The notes under the pieces: generated by a model | The model's input: only the letters and a program-made list of their open reading frames with translations | Told to the model about the DNA's origin: nothing | The model's database searches: none | Position numbers and translations under genes: made by a program | DNA from: Alphaproteobacteria bacterium | Lineage (GTDB): Bacteria > Pseudomonadota > Alphaproteobacteria > Micavibrionales > UBA2020 | Length of the DNA stretch: 59,768 nt | Assembly: GCA_016124645.1 (NCBI GenBank) | Contig: WGNE01000026.1 | Location: 1 to 59,768 of the forward strand | Reading direction: 5' to 3' | Part shown: piece after piece, positions 1-8,970 of the stretch | Layout of the letters: the number at the start of each line of letters is the position of its first letter | Numbering within the stretch: position 1 is the first letter of the stretch

Positions 1-1948
1 GCACGGCGGCGACCAGCTTGTCCATGTCCCCGTCCTTGTGGGCCGCCTTGACCGCGTTCATCAGCCGGGCCGATTCCTTTATGTTGCCGCCGACCATCTG
101 CATCAGGTAGTCCTGCCCCAGCTCCTCGCGGATGGAATTCAGCACTTCCTCCATCGTCTTGGCGGCCTGCGGGTTGCGCGCGGGCTTTGCGGCTTTGCCC
201 TCGCCGTCCTTTTTCGGCAGGTTGCGCAGGATGCCTTCGTATAGCTCCTCGGGCGAGAAGGGCTTGGCGATATGGTCGTTCATGCCCGCCTCGCGGCAGC
301 TCTCGACGTATTCCTCCATGATGTTGGCGGTCAGCGCGATGATGGGGATGCGCCGGTATTTCTTGCCCATGGCGCGGATGCTGCGCGTGGCGTCGATGCC
401 GCTTTTGCCGGGCATGTTGACGTCCATCAGGACCATGTCGAAATCCGTGTTCTTCACGGCGGCGATGGCGTCTTCCGCGTTGTTGACGGCGGTGACCTCG
501 TGCTTCTTGTGGGTCAGCAGCCGCACCACGATCTGCTGGTTGATGAGGTTGTCTTCCACCACCAGTATGTGCAGGGGCGGAATGTCGGCTTGCGCGGCGG
601 CGGTCTTGCCGGGTTTCGCGGCGGCTTCGGCGACCGGCTTTTCGTAGGGCAGCTCGAACCAGAAGGCGCTGCCCTTGCCGGGCTCGCTCGCGCAGCCGAT
701 GCGCCCGCCCATCAGCTCGACGAGGCTTTTGGTGATGGAGAGCCCGAGGCCCGTGCCCCCGTAGCGGCGGGAGATGGAATCGTCCCCCTGCGCGAAGGCG
801 CTGAACAGCCGGTTCATGCTCTCGCGCGTCATGCCGATGCCGGTGTCCTTCACCTCCACCCGCAGCATGGGCACGGCGCCCTTCACGAGGCTGGCGCGCA
901 GGGTGACGCCGCCCTGCTCGGTGAACTTCACGGCGTTGTTGAGCAGGTTCATGACGGTCTGCTGCAGGCGGTGCGGGTCGCCGTGAACCATCTGCGGCAC
1001 GTCCTTCTGTATCGCCATGTCCATCAGCAGCCCCTTGTCGTCGGCGAGCTGGCGCATGATGGTCAGCGAGTTGTGCAGCATGGCGTGGAAGTCGAAGTTG
1101 ATCTTGCTGATGGTCAGCTTGCCCGATTCCACCTTGGAGAAGTCGAGGATGTCGTTGAGCGTGTTGAGCAGGGTCTTCGAGCATTCGCGGATGGTGACGA
1201 CGAATTGCTTTTGCTCCTCCGTCAGGTCGGTTTCCTTCAAAAAGTCGATCATGCCGAAGATGCCGGTCATGGGGGTGCGGATCTCGTGCGACATGAGGGC
1301 GAGGAAGCTGGACTTGGCCCGGTTCGCCTCGTCCGCGCGCTTGGCGCTTTTCTGCATCTGGTGCTTGCTGTCGATGAGCTGCAGTGTGGAATTGCGGATC
1401 TTCAGCCCGATGAAGAAGACATAGACGGCGAAAAGCACCAGCGCGCCGCCGATATAGGGCGTTTCCTGCACGTGCCAGTTGGCCAGCGTGACGCCCGCGG
1501 CGTAAAGCACGGGCAGGCCGATGTCGAAAATCATCATCCCCAGCATCGCCGCGCTGGCCGAGGCGTAGGTGGCCGTGACGGAAAAGACGAAGATGTAGCC
1601 CAGCAGGTGCTCGTAGAGATACTGGCTGTAGAAGGGCATGAACAAAAGCCACAGCCACGGCAGCATGTAGAGCAGCCGGTTCACGCAGAGCTCGAAGATG
1701 ATCCCGTTGACCGCGCGCGGTTCCAGCTTGTCCGCCTGCCGGATGATGCGGCCGTAAAGCTGGCGCTGGCGCACAAGCAGGGCGAGCCCCCAGGCCATCA
1801 CCCCGAGGTCGATCAGCCAGCCTTCCCAGCCGTGGGGCAGGCCGTACATCTTGTAGCGGGCGATGATGAAGAAGGTGACGACCGCGAGCAGGTTGACCAG
1901 CGACGCGCGGTGGTTCGTGGCGTACATGACGAGCTGTTCTTTTTTCAT
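1..1948 (-). CDS. Hybrid sensor histidine kinase (partial, C-terminus off window)
   Basis: Membrane hybrid kinase of a phosphorelay. From the ATG at 1948 about 649 residues are visible. Residues ~15-190 hold several hydrophobic segments. A dimerisation/phosphoacceptor domain follows with H-box SHEIRTP (His221). The ATPase domain shows DTGIGM and GGTGLGLS. A receiver domain has LMDVNMPG with phosphoacceptor Asp509. The last visible ~60 residues, after a linker, resemble the start of an HPt domain; its histidine would lie just beyond the edge. It is 20 nt downstream of the response regulator gene on the same strand, so the two are probably co-transcribed and cognate. The signal sensed cannot be told. 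Confidence 0.93.
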   Translation of the reverse strand, partial: MKKEQLVMYATNHRASLVNLLAVVTFFIIARYKMYGLPHGWEGWLIDLGVMAWGLALLVRQRQLYGRIIRQADKLEPRAVNGIIFELCVNRLLYMLPWLWLLFMPFYSQYLYEHLLGYIFVFSVTATYASASAAMLGMMIFDIGLPVLYAAGVTLANWHVQETPYIGGALVLFAVYVFFIGLKIRNSTLQLIDSKHQMQKSAKRADEANRAKSSFLALMSHEIRTPMTGIFGMIDFLKETDLTEEQKQFVVTIRECSKTLLNTLNDILDFSKVESGKLTISKINFDFHAMLHNSLTIMRQLADDKGLLMDMAIQKDVPQMVHGDPHRLQQTVMNLLNNAVKFTEQGGVTLRASLVKGAVPMLRVEVKDTGIGMTRESMNRLFSAFAQGDDSISRRYGGTGLGLSITKSLVELMGGRIGCASEPGKGSAFWFELPYEKPVAEAAAKPGKTAAAQADIPPLHILVVEDNLINQQIVVRLLTHKKHEVTAVNNAEDAIAAVKNTDFDMVLMDVNMPGKSGIDATRSIRAMGKKYRRIPIIALTANIMEEYVESCREAGMNDHIAKPFSPEELYEGILRNLPKKDGEGKAAKPARNPQAAKTMEEVLNSIREELGQDYLMQMVGGNIKESARLMNAVKAAHKDGDMDKLVAAV

Positions 1949-1968
1949 CCCGGGGGGGTTCCGTCCTG

Positions 1969-2664
1969 TCAGCCGAAGCGGTATCCGGTTTCATCGACCG
2001 GGGCGATCAGCGCCGGGGCTTCGGGGTCGATCTCGATTTTCTTGCGCAGCTGCTTGATCTGCCAGTCCACGGCCTTGTCGCCGGGCGTGGCGGTGGGGCC
2101 CCAGCAGTGGGCCATCAGCTTGGCGTGGCTCACGATCTCGCCCTTGTGGGTGTGGAACAGGCGCAGGATGGCGATGTCGCGCAGGCTGAGGTCGATGCCC
2201 GCGCCCTCGCGCTCGGCCGTCAGCTGGCCGGGGAAGACCTTGAGGTCGCCGAAGTCGAAGCTGGCGCCCAGCGCCTCGGGTTCGTCGCGGGCGAGGCATT
2301 TGCGCGCCACCTGCCGCAGCCGGGCGGTGATGTCCGCGACGTCGAAGGGCTTGACGATGTAATCCTCCGCCCCCAGCGCGCGGCCGGTCTCCATGTCCGC
2401 CGTGTTGGACTTGGAGGTGATGATGAGCACGAAGGCCTCGCCGCCCTCCAGCTTTTCCTGCTGGCGTATCTTGCGGAAGACCTCGAAGCCCGACATGTCG
2501 TCGAGCAGGATGTCGAGACAGACGATTTCCGGCTTGTGCTTCGCGTAAACGGCCAGCGCCTCCGCCCCCGTCATGGCGGGCAGGACGGAAAAGCCCTCCT
2601 TCTCGGCGAGGTGCAGCAGCAGCTTTTGCAGTTCCGCGTTGTTTTCGACGATGAGGATCTTCAT
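1969..2664 (-). CDS. OmpR/PhoB-family response regulator
   Basis: 231-residue DNA-binding response regulator. The N-terminal receiver domain has acidic residues near the start (VENN), phosphoacceptor Asp51 in CLDILLDD, and the conserved Lys in IVKPFD. The C-terminal ~95 residues are a winged-helix transcription-activator domain (DWQIKQLRKKIE, ending DETGYRFG). The start at 2664 is preceded by GGAGGG. A TATAAT-like -10 lies at 2709-2714 on the minus strand. First gene of the operon with the hybrid kinase downstream. Confidence 0.93.
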   Translation of the reverse strand: MKILIVENNAELQKLLLHLAEKEGFSVLPAMTGAEALAVYAKHKPEIVCLDILLDDMSGFEVFRKIRQQEKLEGGEAFVLIITSKSNTADMETGRALGAEDYIVKPFDVADITARLRQVARKCLARDEPEALGASFDFGDLKVFPGQLTAEREGAGIDLSLRDIAILRLFHTHKGEIVSHAKLMAHCWGPTATPGDKAVDWQIKQLRKKIEIDPEAPALIAPVDETGYRFG

Positions 2665-2708
2665 GAACCCTCCGCATGAGGTTGGCGGGCCCGTGGGCCT
2701 GTTTCGCC

Positions 2709-2735
2709 ATTATAGCGGCCCCGACGCCCCGAATG
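2709..2735 (-). promoter_or_regulatory. Putative promoter of response regulator operon
   Basis: Minus-strand TATAAT at 2714-2709, with only a poor -35 about 17 nt further up. It lies 45 nt upstream of the regulator ATG. Low certainty for the -35. Confidence 0.35.
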
Positions 2736-2772
2736 CAAAGGGGGCTTTGGGACGGTTTCGGTGCGGTATTGC

Positions 2773-2802
2773 TTGACCGTCTTTCATTTCCTTTGCTAGG
2801 CT
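2773..2802 (+). promoter_or_regulatory. Promoter of GNAT gene
   Basis: TTGACC (2773-2778), 18-nt spacer, TAGGCT (2797-2802). It predicts a leader of about 44 nt before the ATG at 2853. Confidence 0.5.
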
Positions 2803-2852
2803 TTGATTCTACATATAAAAGTCCGGCAACCTTATACGAAGGCGCGCACCGC

Positions 2853-3371
2853 ATGGCAGAATCGATACGGGTTTCCTTTCTGAAGAAGGCACAGCTGGCG
2901 CAGGCGGCGGTGCTGCTGGCCGCCACCTTCAACGAAAGCGCGAAGGTGATGACCGACGAGCTTTCCGCCACCTTCACGCAGGACCCGTACCGCCCCGTCA
3001 TCCTCGCCGCGGTGGAGGCGGGAAAGGTCATCGGCGTCATCGAATGCGACACCGGGCCCGAATACGAGCGCAGCAACGTCTTCGCCTTCAGCAAGCTGGC
3101 CATCGACCCCGAGCACAGGGGGCAGGGCATCGGCCAGAAGCTGGTCGAGGCGGCGGAGAAATTCGTCGGCAGCGAATGGATGAAGGGCGAGCCCGGCACC
3201 GTCGCCGTCATCGACGGCACCAAGGTCGAAAACCCCCAATCCACCTTCTACGAAAAAATGAATTACACCGCCGACTGGCCGCCCGTGATGCGCGACGGCC
3301 AGCCCGTGCTGAAGAAGCGCCTGAACGAGCGCCCGCGCCGCCCCGCGCCGCAATCGAGCTTCACGCTCTAG
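2853..3371 (+). CDS. GNAT-family N-acetyltransferase
   Basis: 172-residue protein of the GCN5-related acetyltransferase fold, transferring an acetyl group from acetyl-CoA to an unknown amine. The acetyl-CoA loop motif is HRGQGIG, preceded by the strand FAFSKLAIDPE. A C-terminal strand FYEKMNY is typical of the family. The frame is open upstream to 2676, but the ATG at 2853 is preceded by GAAGG and a promoter, so I use it. The stop codon lies inside a 15-bp tandem repeat. It transcribes divergently from the two-component genes. Substrate unknown. Confidence 0.85.
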   Translation: MAESIRVSFLKKAQLAQAAVLLAATFNESAKVMTDELSATFTQDPYRPVILAAVEAGKVIGVIECDTGPEYERSNVFAFSKLAIDPEHRGQGIGQKLVEAAEKFVGSEWMKGEPGTVAVIDGTKVENPQSTFYEKMNYTADWPPVMRDGQPVLKKRLNERPRRPAPQSSFTL

Positions 3372-3397
3372 CCCTTCACGCTCTAGCCCTTCACGCC
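3359..3397 (+). repeat. 15-bp tandem repeat over stop codon of GNAT gene
   Basis: CTTCACGCTCTAGCC occurs at 3359-3373 and 3374-3388, followed by a partial third unit to 3397. Each full unit contains an in-frame TAG, so the repeat supplies the terminator codon of the upstream gene. Confidence 0.9.
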
Positions 3398-3423
3398 CTT
3401 CATTTATGCAAAAACAAAGCCCA

Positions 3424-3452
3424 TTGGAGCCTTTGGGCGAAGTCCTTATAAT
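3424..3452 (+). promoter_or_regulatory. Promoter of GS-like/ALDH/ADH operon
   Basis: TTGGAG (3424-3429), 17-nt spacer, TATAAT (3447-3452). A second TATAAT stands at 3462-3467 without a matching -35. Confidence 0.6.
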
Positions 3453-3506
3453 GCTGGCAGTTATAATACCGTTCCGTATTTTCCAGCCTTGAAGGAGCCT
3501 TTGCCG

Positions 3507-4946
3507 ATGTGCGCCCAACGCAAGCCTGCCGTTTCCAGCGGCGATACGCCGCCCGCAGCCCCCGTGATGGACGTCGATAAGGTCTTCGGCAAAAAAACCG
3601 TGGCGGACATTAAAAAAGGCCTCGCCGCGCGCGGGGTCGAATACGTGAAGGTCGGCGTTTTCGACGTGGACGGCATTTTGCGCGGCAAATACATGAAGGT
3701 CGATAAATTCGTCTCCGCGCTGGAAAACGGCTTCGGCTTTTGCGACGTCATCTTCGGCTGGGATTCCAACGACCAGCTTTACGACAGCGCCACCTATACC
3801 GGCTGGCACACCGCCTACCCGGACGCCGAGGTGCGCATCATCCCCGAAAGCGCGCGCGCCATTCCCTTCGAAGACAACGTGCCGTTTTTCCTCGGCGAAC
3901 TGACGGGCAAGGGGGAGGCGGTCTGCCCGCGCGGGCTGCTGCGCCGCGTTTTGAAGCGCGCTGAGAAAATGGGCTATGACGTCTATGGTTCCTGCGAGTT
4001 CGAGTTCTTCGTCTTCGACGAAACGCCGGACAGCGTGCGGCAGAAGAACTACCAGAACCTCAAGAGCATCACGCCCGGCTATTTCGGCTATTCGGTGCTG
4101 CGCAATTCCGTTCATGCCGAGTTCTACCGCGAGCTGCTGGACATGTGCCGCGACATGCGCCTGCCCATCGAAGGCCTGCACACCGAAACCGGCCCCGGCG
4201 TGCTGGAAGCCGCGCTGGTCTATGACAACGCGCTGGAAGCCGCCGACCGCGCCGCGCTGTTCAAGACCTTCACCAAGGTGCTGGCGCAGCGCAAGGGCTG
4301 GATGGCGACCTTCATGGCCAAATGGTCCAACAAGTGGCCGGGCCAGTCGGGGCATATCCACCTTTCGCTGAAGGACAAAAAATCCGGCAAGTCGGCGTTT
4401 TACAACGCGAAGAACGACTACAAGATGTCGGACGCCATGCGCTGGTTCCTCGGCGGCCAGCAGGCGTTGATGCCGGAAATGCTTTCCATGGTCGCCTGCA
4501 CGGTCAACAGCTACAGCCGCCTCGTCCCCGGTTTCTGGGCGCCGACGAATGCGACATGGGGCGTGGAAAACCGCACCACCGCGCTGCGCGTCATTCCGGG
4601 ATCGGAAAAATCGCAGCGCATCGAGTACCGCATCGCGGCGGCGGACATCAACCCCTATATCGCGCTTGCGGCCGCCATCGGCTCGGGCCTCTGGGGCATC
4701 GAGAACAAGATCGAGCCGACCAAGATCGTGCAGGGCAACGCTTACGAACAGACATTCCCCGACAAGCTGAAACTGCCCCAGACCCTGACCGAGGCGGCGG
4801 GACGCCTGCGCAAGTCGAAAGCCGCGAACGATTTGTTTGGCGCGGATTTCGTCACCCATTACGCCCAGAGCCGCGAGTGGGAGGAACGCGAGTTCCGCAA
4901 GGCCATCACCGACTGGGAACTGGCGCGTTATTTCGAGATTATTTAA
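3507..4946 (+). CDS. Glutamine synthetase-family gamma-glutamyl ligase
   Basis: 479 residues of the glutamine synthetase superfamily, which joins the gamma-carboxyl of glutamate to ammonia or an amine using ATP. Visible motifs are VDGILRGKY near the N-terminus, the metal-binding stretch CEFEFFVFD, GPGVLEAAL, GHIHLSL and RIEYRIAAADINPY. The start is the ATG at 3507, nine nt after GAAGGAG; an in-frame TTG at 3489 has no such site. First gene of a tight operon with an aldehyde dehydrogenase (12-nt gap) and an iron-type alcohol dehydrogenase. That pairing resembles PuuA or GlnA4-type ligases for amines or amino alcohols rather than the housekeeping ammonia-assimilating enzyme. Substrate not determined. 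Confidence 0.88.
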   Translation: MCAQRKPAVSSGDTPPAAPVMDVDKVFGKKTVADIKKGLAARGVEYVKVGVFDVDGILRGKYMKVDKFVSALENGFGFCDVIFGWDSNDQLYDSATYTGWHTAYPDAEVRIIPESARAIPFEDNVPFFLGELTGKGEAVCPRGLLRRVLKRAEKMGYDVYGSCEFEFFVFDETPDSVRQKNYQNLKSITPGYFGYSVLRNSVHAEFYRELLDMCRDMRLPIEGLHTETGPGVLEAALVYDNALEAADRAALFKTFTKVLAQRKGWMATFMAKWSNKWPGQSGHIHLSLKDKKSGKSAFYNAKNDYKMSDAMRWFLGGQQALMPEMLSMVACTVNSYSRLVPGFWAPTNATWGVENRTTALRVIPGSEKSQRIEYRIAAADINPYIALAAAIGSGLWGIENKIEPTKIVQGNAYEQTFPDKLKLPQTLTEAAGRLRKSKAANDLFGADFVTHYAQSREWEEREFRKAITDWELARYFEII

Positions 4947-4958
4947 GGAGAATCCGCA

Positions 4959-6380
4959 ATGGCACAACCGCAACAGAAAGAACAACACGACATGCTGAAA
5001 ACCATTTCCCCCGTGGACGGCAGCGTCTATGTCGAACGCCCGCTGCAAGGCCCGGCGGATATCGACGCCGCGCTGGACAAGGCGAAGAAGGCGCAAAAGG
5101 AATGGCGCAAGGCGCCGCTGGCCGAGCGGCAGAAATATATCCTGAAGTTCATGGACTACATGGTCGCCCACGCGGATGAGATCGGCAAGGAGATCACGTG
5201 GCAGATGGGCCGCCCCGTTTCCCAGACGCCCGGCGAGATCATGCGCGGCTTCGTCGAGCGCATCAAATACACCGTCGAGCTCGCGCCCAAGGCGCTGGCG
5301 GACATCATCCCCGACGACAGGCAGGAAGGCTTCAAGCGTTATATCCGGCGCGAGCCGGTGGGCGTGGTCGCCATCATCGCGCCGTGGAACTATCCCTATC
5401 TTACCTCCGTCAACGCCATCGTGCCCGCGCTGCTGGCGGGCAATGCGGTGATTTTGAAGCATTCGCACCAGACTCCGCTGGTTGCCGACCGCTACGCCGA
5501 AGGCTTCAAGGCCGCGGGGCTGCCGGACGGCGTGTTCCAGTTCCTCGACCTCAGCCATGCGGACGCGGAAAAGCTGATGGCCGACAAGCGCGTCGATTTC
5601 GTCAACTTCACCGGCTCGGTCAAGGGCGGGCACGCGGTGCAAAAGGCGATCTGCGACAAATTCATCGTCGCGGGCCTCGAGCTGGGCGGCAAGGACCCCG
5701 CCTATGTCCGCGCGGATGCGGATGTGCATTACGCGGTCGAGAACCTTGTGGACGGCGCGTTCTTCAACAGCGGCCAGTGCTGCTGCGGCATCGAGCGCAT
5801 CTATGTGCATGAATCCGTCTATGACGCATTCGTGAAGGAATTCGTGGAGCTGACGAAGAAATACAAGCTCGGCAACCCGACGGAGCCGGAAACCAACCTC
5901 GGCCCCATGGTGCGCACCGCGGCGGCGGATTTCGTGCGTGGCCAGATCGACGAAGCGGTGAAGAAGGGCGCGAAAGCCCTCATCGACGAAAGCCTGTTCC
6001 CCGCCAGCAAACCCGGGACGCCCTATCTCGCCCCGCAGGTGCTGGTGGACGTCGATCATTCCATGTCGATCATGATGGATGAAACCTTCGGCCCCGCCGT
6101 CGGCATCATGAAAGTGAAGGACGACGCGGAAGCGGTGAAGCTGATGAACGACAGCCCCTTCGGCCTCACGGCCTCCATCTGGACGAAAGACGCCGAAGCG
6201 GCCGAGAAGCTGGGGCAGGAGGTCGAGACCGGCACGGTCTATCTCAACCGTTGCGACTACCTCGACCCCGGCCTGCCCTGGACGGGGGTGAAGGACACGG
6301 GGCGCGGAGCATCGCTTTCCATCGTCGGTTTCGAGAGCCTGACGCGGCCGAAAAGCTTCCACCTGAAAACGAAAATCTGA
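4959..6380 (+). CDS. Aldehyde dehydrogenase family protein
   Basis: 473-residue NAD(P)-dependent aldehyde dehydrogenase, oxidising an aldehyde to a carboxylate. The cofactor-binding region has APWNYPY and FTGSVKGG, the general base Glu lies in LELGGKDP, and the catalytic cysteine is in NSGQCCC (Cys275 by the family pattern). AAGGAG at 4945-4950 overlaps the stop of the ligase gene and supports the ATG at 4959. With its neighbours it probably oxidises a gamma-glutamylated amino aldehyde; that is inference from the operon. Confidence 0.92.
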   Translation: MAQPQQKEQHDMLKTISPVDGSVYVERPLQGPADIDAALDKAKKAQKEWRKAPLAERQKYILKFMDYMVAHADEIGKEITWQMGRPVSQTPGEIMRGFVERIKYTVELAPKALADIIPDDRQEGFKRYIRREPVGVVAIIAPWNYPYLTSVNAIVPALLAGNAVILKHSHQTPLVADRYAEGFKAAGLPDGVFQFLDLSHADAEKLMADKRVDFVNFTGSVKGGHAVQKAICDKFIVAGLELGGKDPAYVRADADVHYAVENLVDGAFFNSGQCCCGIERIYVHESVYDAFVKEFVELTKKYKLGNPTEPETNLGPMVRTAAADFVRGQIDEAVKKGAKALIDESLFPASKPGTPYLAPQVLVDVDHSMSIMMDETFGPAVGIMKVKDDAEAVKLMNDSPFGLTASIWTKDAEAAEKLGQEVETGTVYLNRCDYLDPGLPWTGVKDTGRGASLSIVGFESLTRPKSFHLKTKI

Positions 6381-6391
6381 AGGAAACAGCC

Positions 6392-7597
6392 ATGAGCGAG
6401 AAAACCATTTCCGGCGCCTGGAACTACCCCACACGCGTCCTTTTCGGCCCCGGCAAGATCGCCGAGCTGCCCGAGGCCTGCAAGAAGCTGGGCATGACCA
6501 AGCCGCTGCTGATCACCGACGCGGGCCTCAAAGACCACGACATCGTGAAGAACGCTATCAAGCTCTGCCGCGACGCGGGGCTGGAAGCGGGCGTTTTCGC
6601 GAACATCAAGCCCAACCCGACCGGCGCGAACGTCGCGGACGGCGTGAAGGCTTATCATGACGGCGGCTATGACGGCGTCATCGCCTTCGGCGGCGGCAGC
6701 GGGCTGGACGCGGCCAAGGCCATCGCGCTCATGGTCGGGCAGGACCGCCCGCTCTGGGATTTCGTGGACGAGGGCGACAACTTCCTGCGCGTGAAGGAGG
6801 AGGGCATGGCCCCCGTGGTGGCCGTGCCGACGACCTCCGGCACCGGTTCCGAAGTCGGGCGCGCCAGCATCGTGACCAACGAGGACACGCATGAAAAGAA
6901 AATCATCTTCCACCCCAAAATGCTGCCCGCGCTGGTTATCTCGGACCCCGAGCTGACGGTCGGCCTGCCGGCCCATATCACCGCGGCCACGGGCGTCGAT
7001 GCCTTCGTGCATTGCTTCGAGGCTTTCTGCGCCCCCGGTTTCCACCCCATGGCGGACGGCATCGCGCTCGAAGGCATGCGGCTGGTGGCCGAATACCTGC
7101 CCCGCGCCTACAAGGACGGCAGCGACATCGAGGCGCGCGCCGCCATGCTCGCGGCGGCCAGCATGGGCGCGGCGGCCTTCCAGAAGGGGCTCGGCGGCGT
7201 GCATGCGCTGGCCCACCCGCTGGGCGGCACCTACGACAAGCCGCACGGCTTGCTGAACGCCATCTTGCTGCCCTATGTCGTCGTGCGCAACCGCACGGCG
7301 CTGGAGGAGAAGATGGAGCATCTCTCCCGCGTGCTGCACCTGCAGGGCAAGGGCTATAACGCCAGCGGTTTCGACGCCGTGCTGGAATGGATCCTCGATT
7401 TCCGCAAGGAGCTGGGCATTCCCCACACGCTGGCCGAGATCGACGTGCCGGACGACAACGTGAACGGCATCGGCAAGATGGCACTGGCCGACCCCTCCGC
7501 CGGCGGCAACCCCATCTCCCTGACCGCCGCCGACTACGCGGAAATTTTCAGCAAGGCGCTGAAAGGGGAGCTGAACCACAAGCGGGCGGCGGCTTAA
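6392..7597 (+). CDS. Iron-containing (class III) alcohol dehydrogenase
   Basis: 401-residue member of the Fe-ADH family, interconverting an alcohol and an aldehyde with NAD(P). It shows GGGSGLDAAKAIA for the dinucleotide, PTTSGTGSEVG, and metal ligands in DAFVH and in GVHALAHPLGG...PHG (one Asp and three His). GAAGGAAA precedes the ATG by seven nt. Third gene of the ligase/ALDH operon, 11 nt after the ALDH stop, so it may carry out the first oxidation of the gamma-glutamyl amino alcohol. Confidence 0.92.
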   Translation: MSEKTISGAWNYPTRVLFGPGKIAELPEACKKLGMTKPLLITDAGLKDHDIVKNAIKLCRDAGLEAGVFANIKPNPTGANVADGVKAYHDGGYDGVIAFGGGSGLDAAKAIALMVGQDRPLWDFVDEGDNFLRVKEEGMAPVVAVPTTSGTGSEVGRASIVTNEDTHEKKIIFHPKMLPALVISDPELTVGLPAHITAATGVDAFVHCFEAFCAPGFHPMADGIALEGMRLVAEYLPRAYKDGSDIEARAAMLAAASMGAAAFQKGLGGVHALAHPLGGTYDKPHGLLNAILLPYVVVRNRTALEEKMEHLSRVLHLQGKGYNASGFDAVLEWILDFRKELGIPHTLAEIDVPDDNVNGIGKMALADPSAGGNPISLTAADYAEIFSKALKGELNHKRAAA

Positions 7598-7601
7598 GTC
7601 C

Positions 7602-8240
7602 GTGTCATTCGGCAAGAAACCGCTTCCGCCACAAGCGGAGGCAAAGACGAAGCGGAAAAGCACCAAGCCCGCGAAGACGGAGCGTGGCGTGCTGGAAGGG
7701 GTTTCGGACAGCTACCGTACCGCGCTTTTGCAAAAAGCGAGGCTTTATACGCCGGCGCAGATGTTCGTGGCGGCTATTTTCGGCGGCATGATCATCGGCT
7801 TCGGGATGGCGGCGCGCAACAGCAAAGCCATCGGGGATCACGGCATGGTGTTGATTTTGCCGTGGATATCGCGTTTTCTTGCCTTTTTTACGCTGATCGT
7901 TTCGTTGGTTATTTTTTATTTTTCTTATGATCCTTACGCCGTGACGGGCCATTCAAGACTGATATGGCCTTTCTTTTTGATATGCCTGTATGTTTGTCTG
8001 CAGCGCCTGTTCATCGTACTGATATTCAACAAAAGAATAAATGCGGCCTTTCAGGAAGGGGCGCGGCGCGCTTCCAACTGGAGTGTCTTTTACCTTTGTT
8101 TCATCGCAAACCTTTTCGGCACGTTCGTCTCCCTCCTTATTATCCTCGTGGGGCATAATCCCGAACTCTACCCCCTCATTTTTCTGGCGCAGTTTTTATA
8201 CCTGAGATATTTCCGCCGGTGGCTTTTTCGCTACTACTAG
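7602..8240 (+). CDS. Hypothetical integral membrane protein
   Basis: 212 residues with a GTG start 4 nt after the alcohol dehydrogenase stop, so probably the last gene of that operon. The first ~45 residues are Lys/Pro-rich and charged, then four to five hydrophobic segments follow (about residues 51-70, 82-107, 123-140, 163-182 and 186-202). No motif I recognise. Position suggests a link with the operon, but a transport role is only a guess. Its last four bases overlap the 3' end of the convergent pseudouridine synthase gene. Confidence 0.7.
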   Translation: MSFGKKPLPPQAEAKTKRKSTKPAKTERGVLEGVSDSYRTALLQKARLYTPAQMFVAAIFGGMIIGFGMAARNSKAIGDHGMVLILPWISRFLAFFTLIVSLVIFYFSYDPYAVTGHSRLIWPFFLICLYVCLQRLFIVLIFNKRINAAFQEGARRASNWSVFYLCFIANLFGTFVSLLIILVGHNPELYPLIFLAQFLYLRYFRRWLFRYY

Positions 8241-8932
8241 TCTATCAACTCAACCATATGCATCGGCAGTTCCGCCGAGACCGTCACGGGTTCCTTGTCG
8301 TGGTGCAGGGGCACGGTGACGCTGCGGGCGTGTAGGTGGAGCAGGGGGAATTCGCCCTGCGCGGGCCTCTCGTCCCCGCCGCCGTAGAGCCAGTCGCCCA
8401 GTATGGGGCAGCCCAGCGCGGCGAGGTGGACACGAATCTGGTGGGTGCGGCCGGTGCGGGGCGAAAGCTCCAGCCATGTGCGGTCGTTGCGCAGGCGTTT
8501 CACGACTTTATAATCCGTCACCGCTTCCTGCGCGCCGTCCTCGTTTTTTTTCGCGGGGCGCATGCTCCAGCCCTTGGCCAGCTTCACTTTTTTCAGCGGC
8601 AGGTCGATGGTGCCTTCGTCCTCGGGCGGGCGGCCCTCGACGATGGCCCAATAGGTCTTCTTGACCTGGCCTGACTCGAACAGCTTTCCGAGTTTCTTGA
8701 TGCCCCGGTCGTTGCGGCCCAGAACCAGGCAGCCGCTGGTGTCGCGGTCCAGCCGGTGGGCGAGGCGGGGAGTTTCCTTATAGCCGAATTTCAGGTCCGC
8801 AAAGCCGTCCTCGAGGCTCGGCCCGCCCTTCGGCCCCGCATGGACGGGAATGCCGGGCGGCTTGTCCAGCACCAGCATCAGCTGGTCCTTGTAGAGAATG
8901 CGGCTTTCGAGCTCTTGGGGCGAGAGGGTCAT
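8237..8932 (-). CDS. RluA-family pseudouridine synthase
   Basis: 231-residue enzyme converting uridine to pseudouridine in rRNA or tRNA. The signature HRLDRDTSGCLVLGRN carries the catalytic Asp. LSPRTGRTHQIRVHLAALG is the C-terminal motif of the family. No S4 domain is present, so it is closer to the short RluA/TruC-like forms than to RluC/RluD. No Shine-Dalgarno precedes the ATG; a TTGCCT-18-TAGGCT promoter ends 7 nt before it, so the mRNA may be leaderless. Confidence 0.88.
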   Translation of the reverse strand: MTLSPQELESRILYKDQLMLVLDKPPGIPVHAGPKGGPSLEDGFADLKFGYKETPRLAHRLDRDTSGCLVLGRNDRGIKKLGKLFESGQVKKTYWAIVEGRPPEDEGTIDLPLKKVKLAKGWSMRPAKKNEDGAQEAVTDYKVVKRLRNDRTWLELSPRTGRTHQIRVHLAALGCPILGDWLYGGGDERPAQGEFPLLHLHARSVTVPLHHDKEPVTVSAELPMHMVELID

Positions 8933-8939
8933 GAGGCCG

Positions 8940-8969
8940 AGCCTAGCAAATCGCTGCGGTTTCAGGCAA
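8940..8969 (-). promoter_or_regulatory. Promoter of pseudouridine synthase, possibly leaderless
   Basis: On the minus strand TTGCCT (8969-8964), 18-nt spacer, TAGGCT (8945-8940). Only 7 nt separate the -10 from the ATG at 8932, so transcription should begin at or next to the start codon. Confidence 0.4.
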
Positions 8970-8970
8970 T

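Noticed and set aside
3489-3506. TTG at 3489 as start of the glutamine-synthetase-like gene
   Set aside because: The ribosome site GAAGGAG lies inside that reading; ATG at 3507 has correct spacing.
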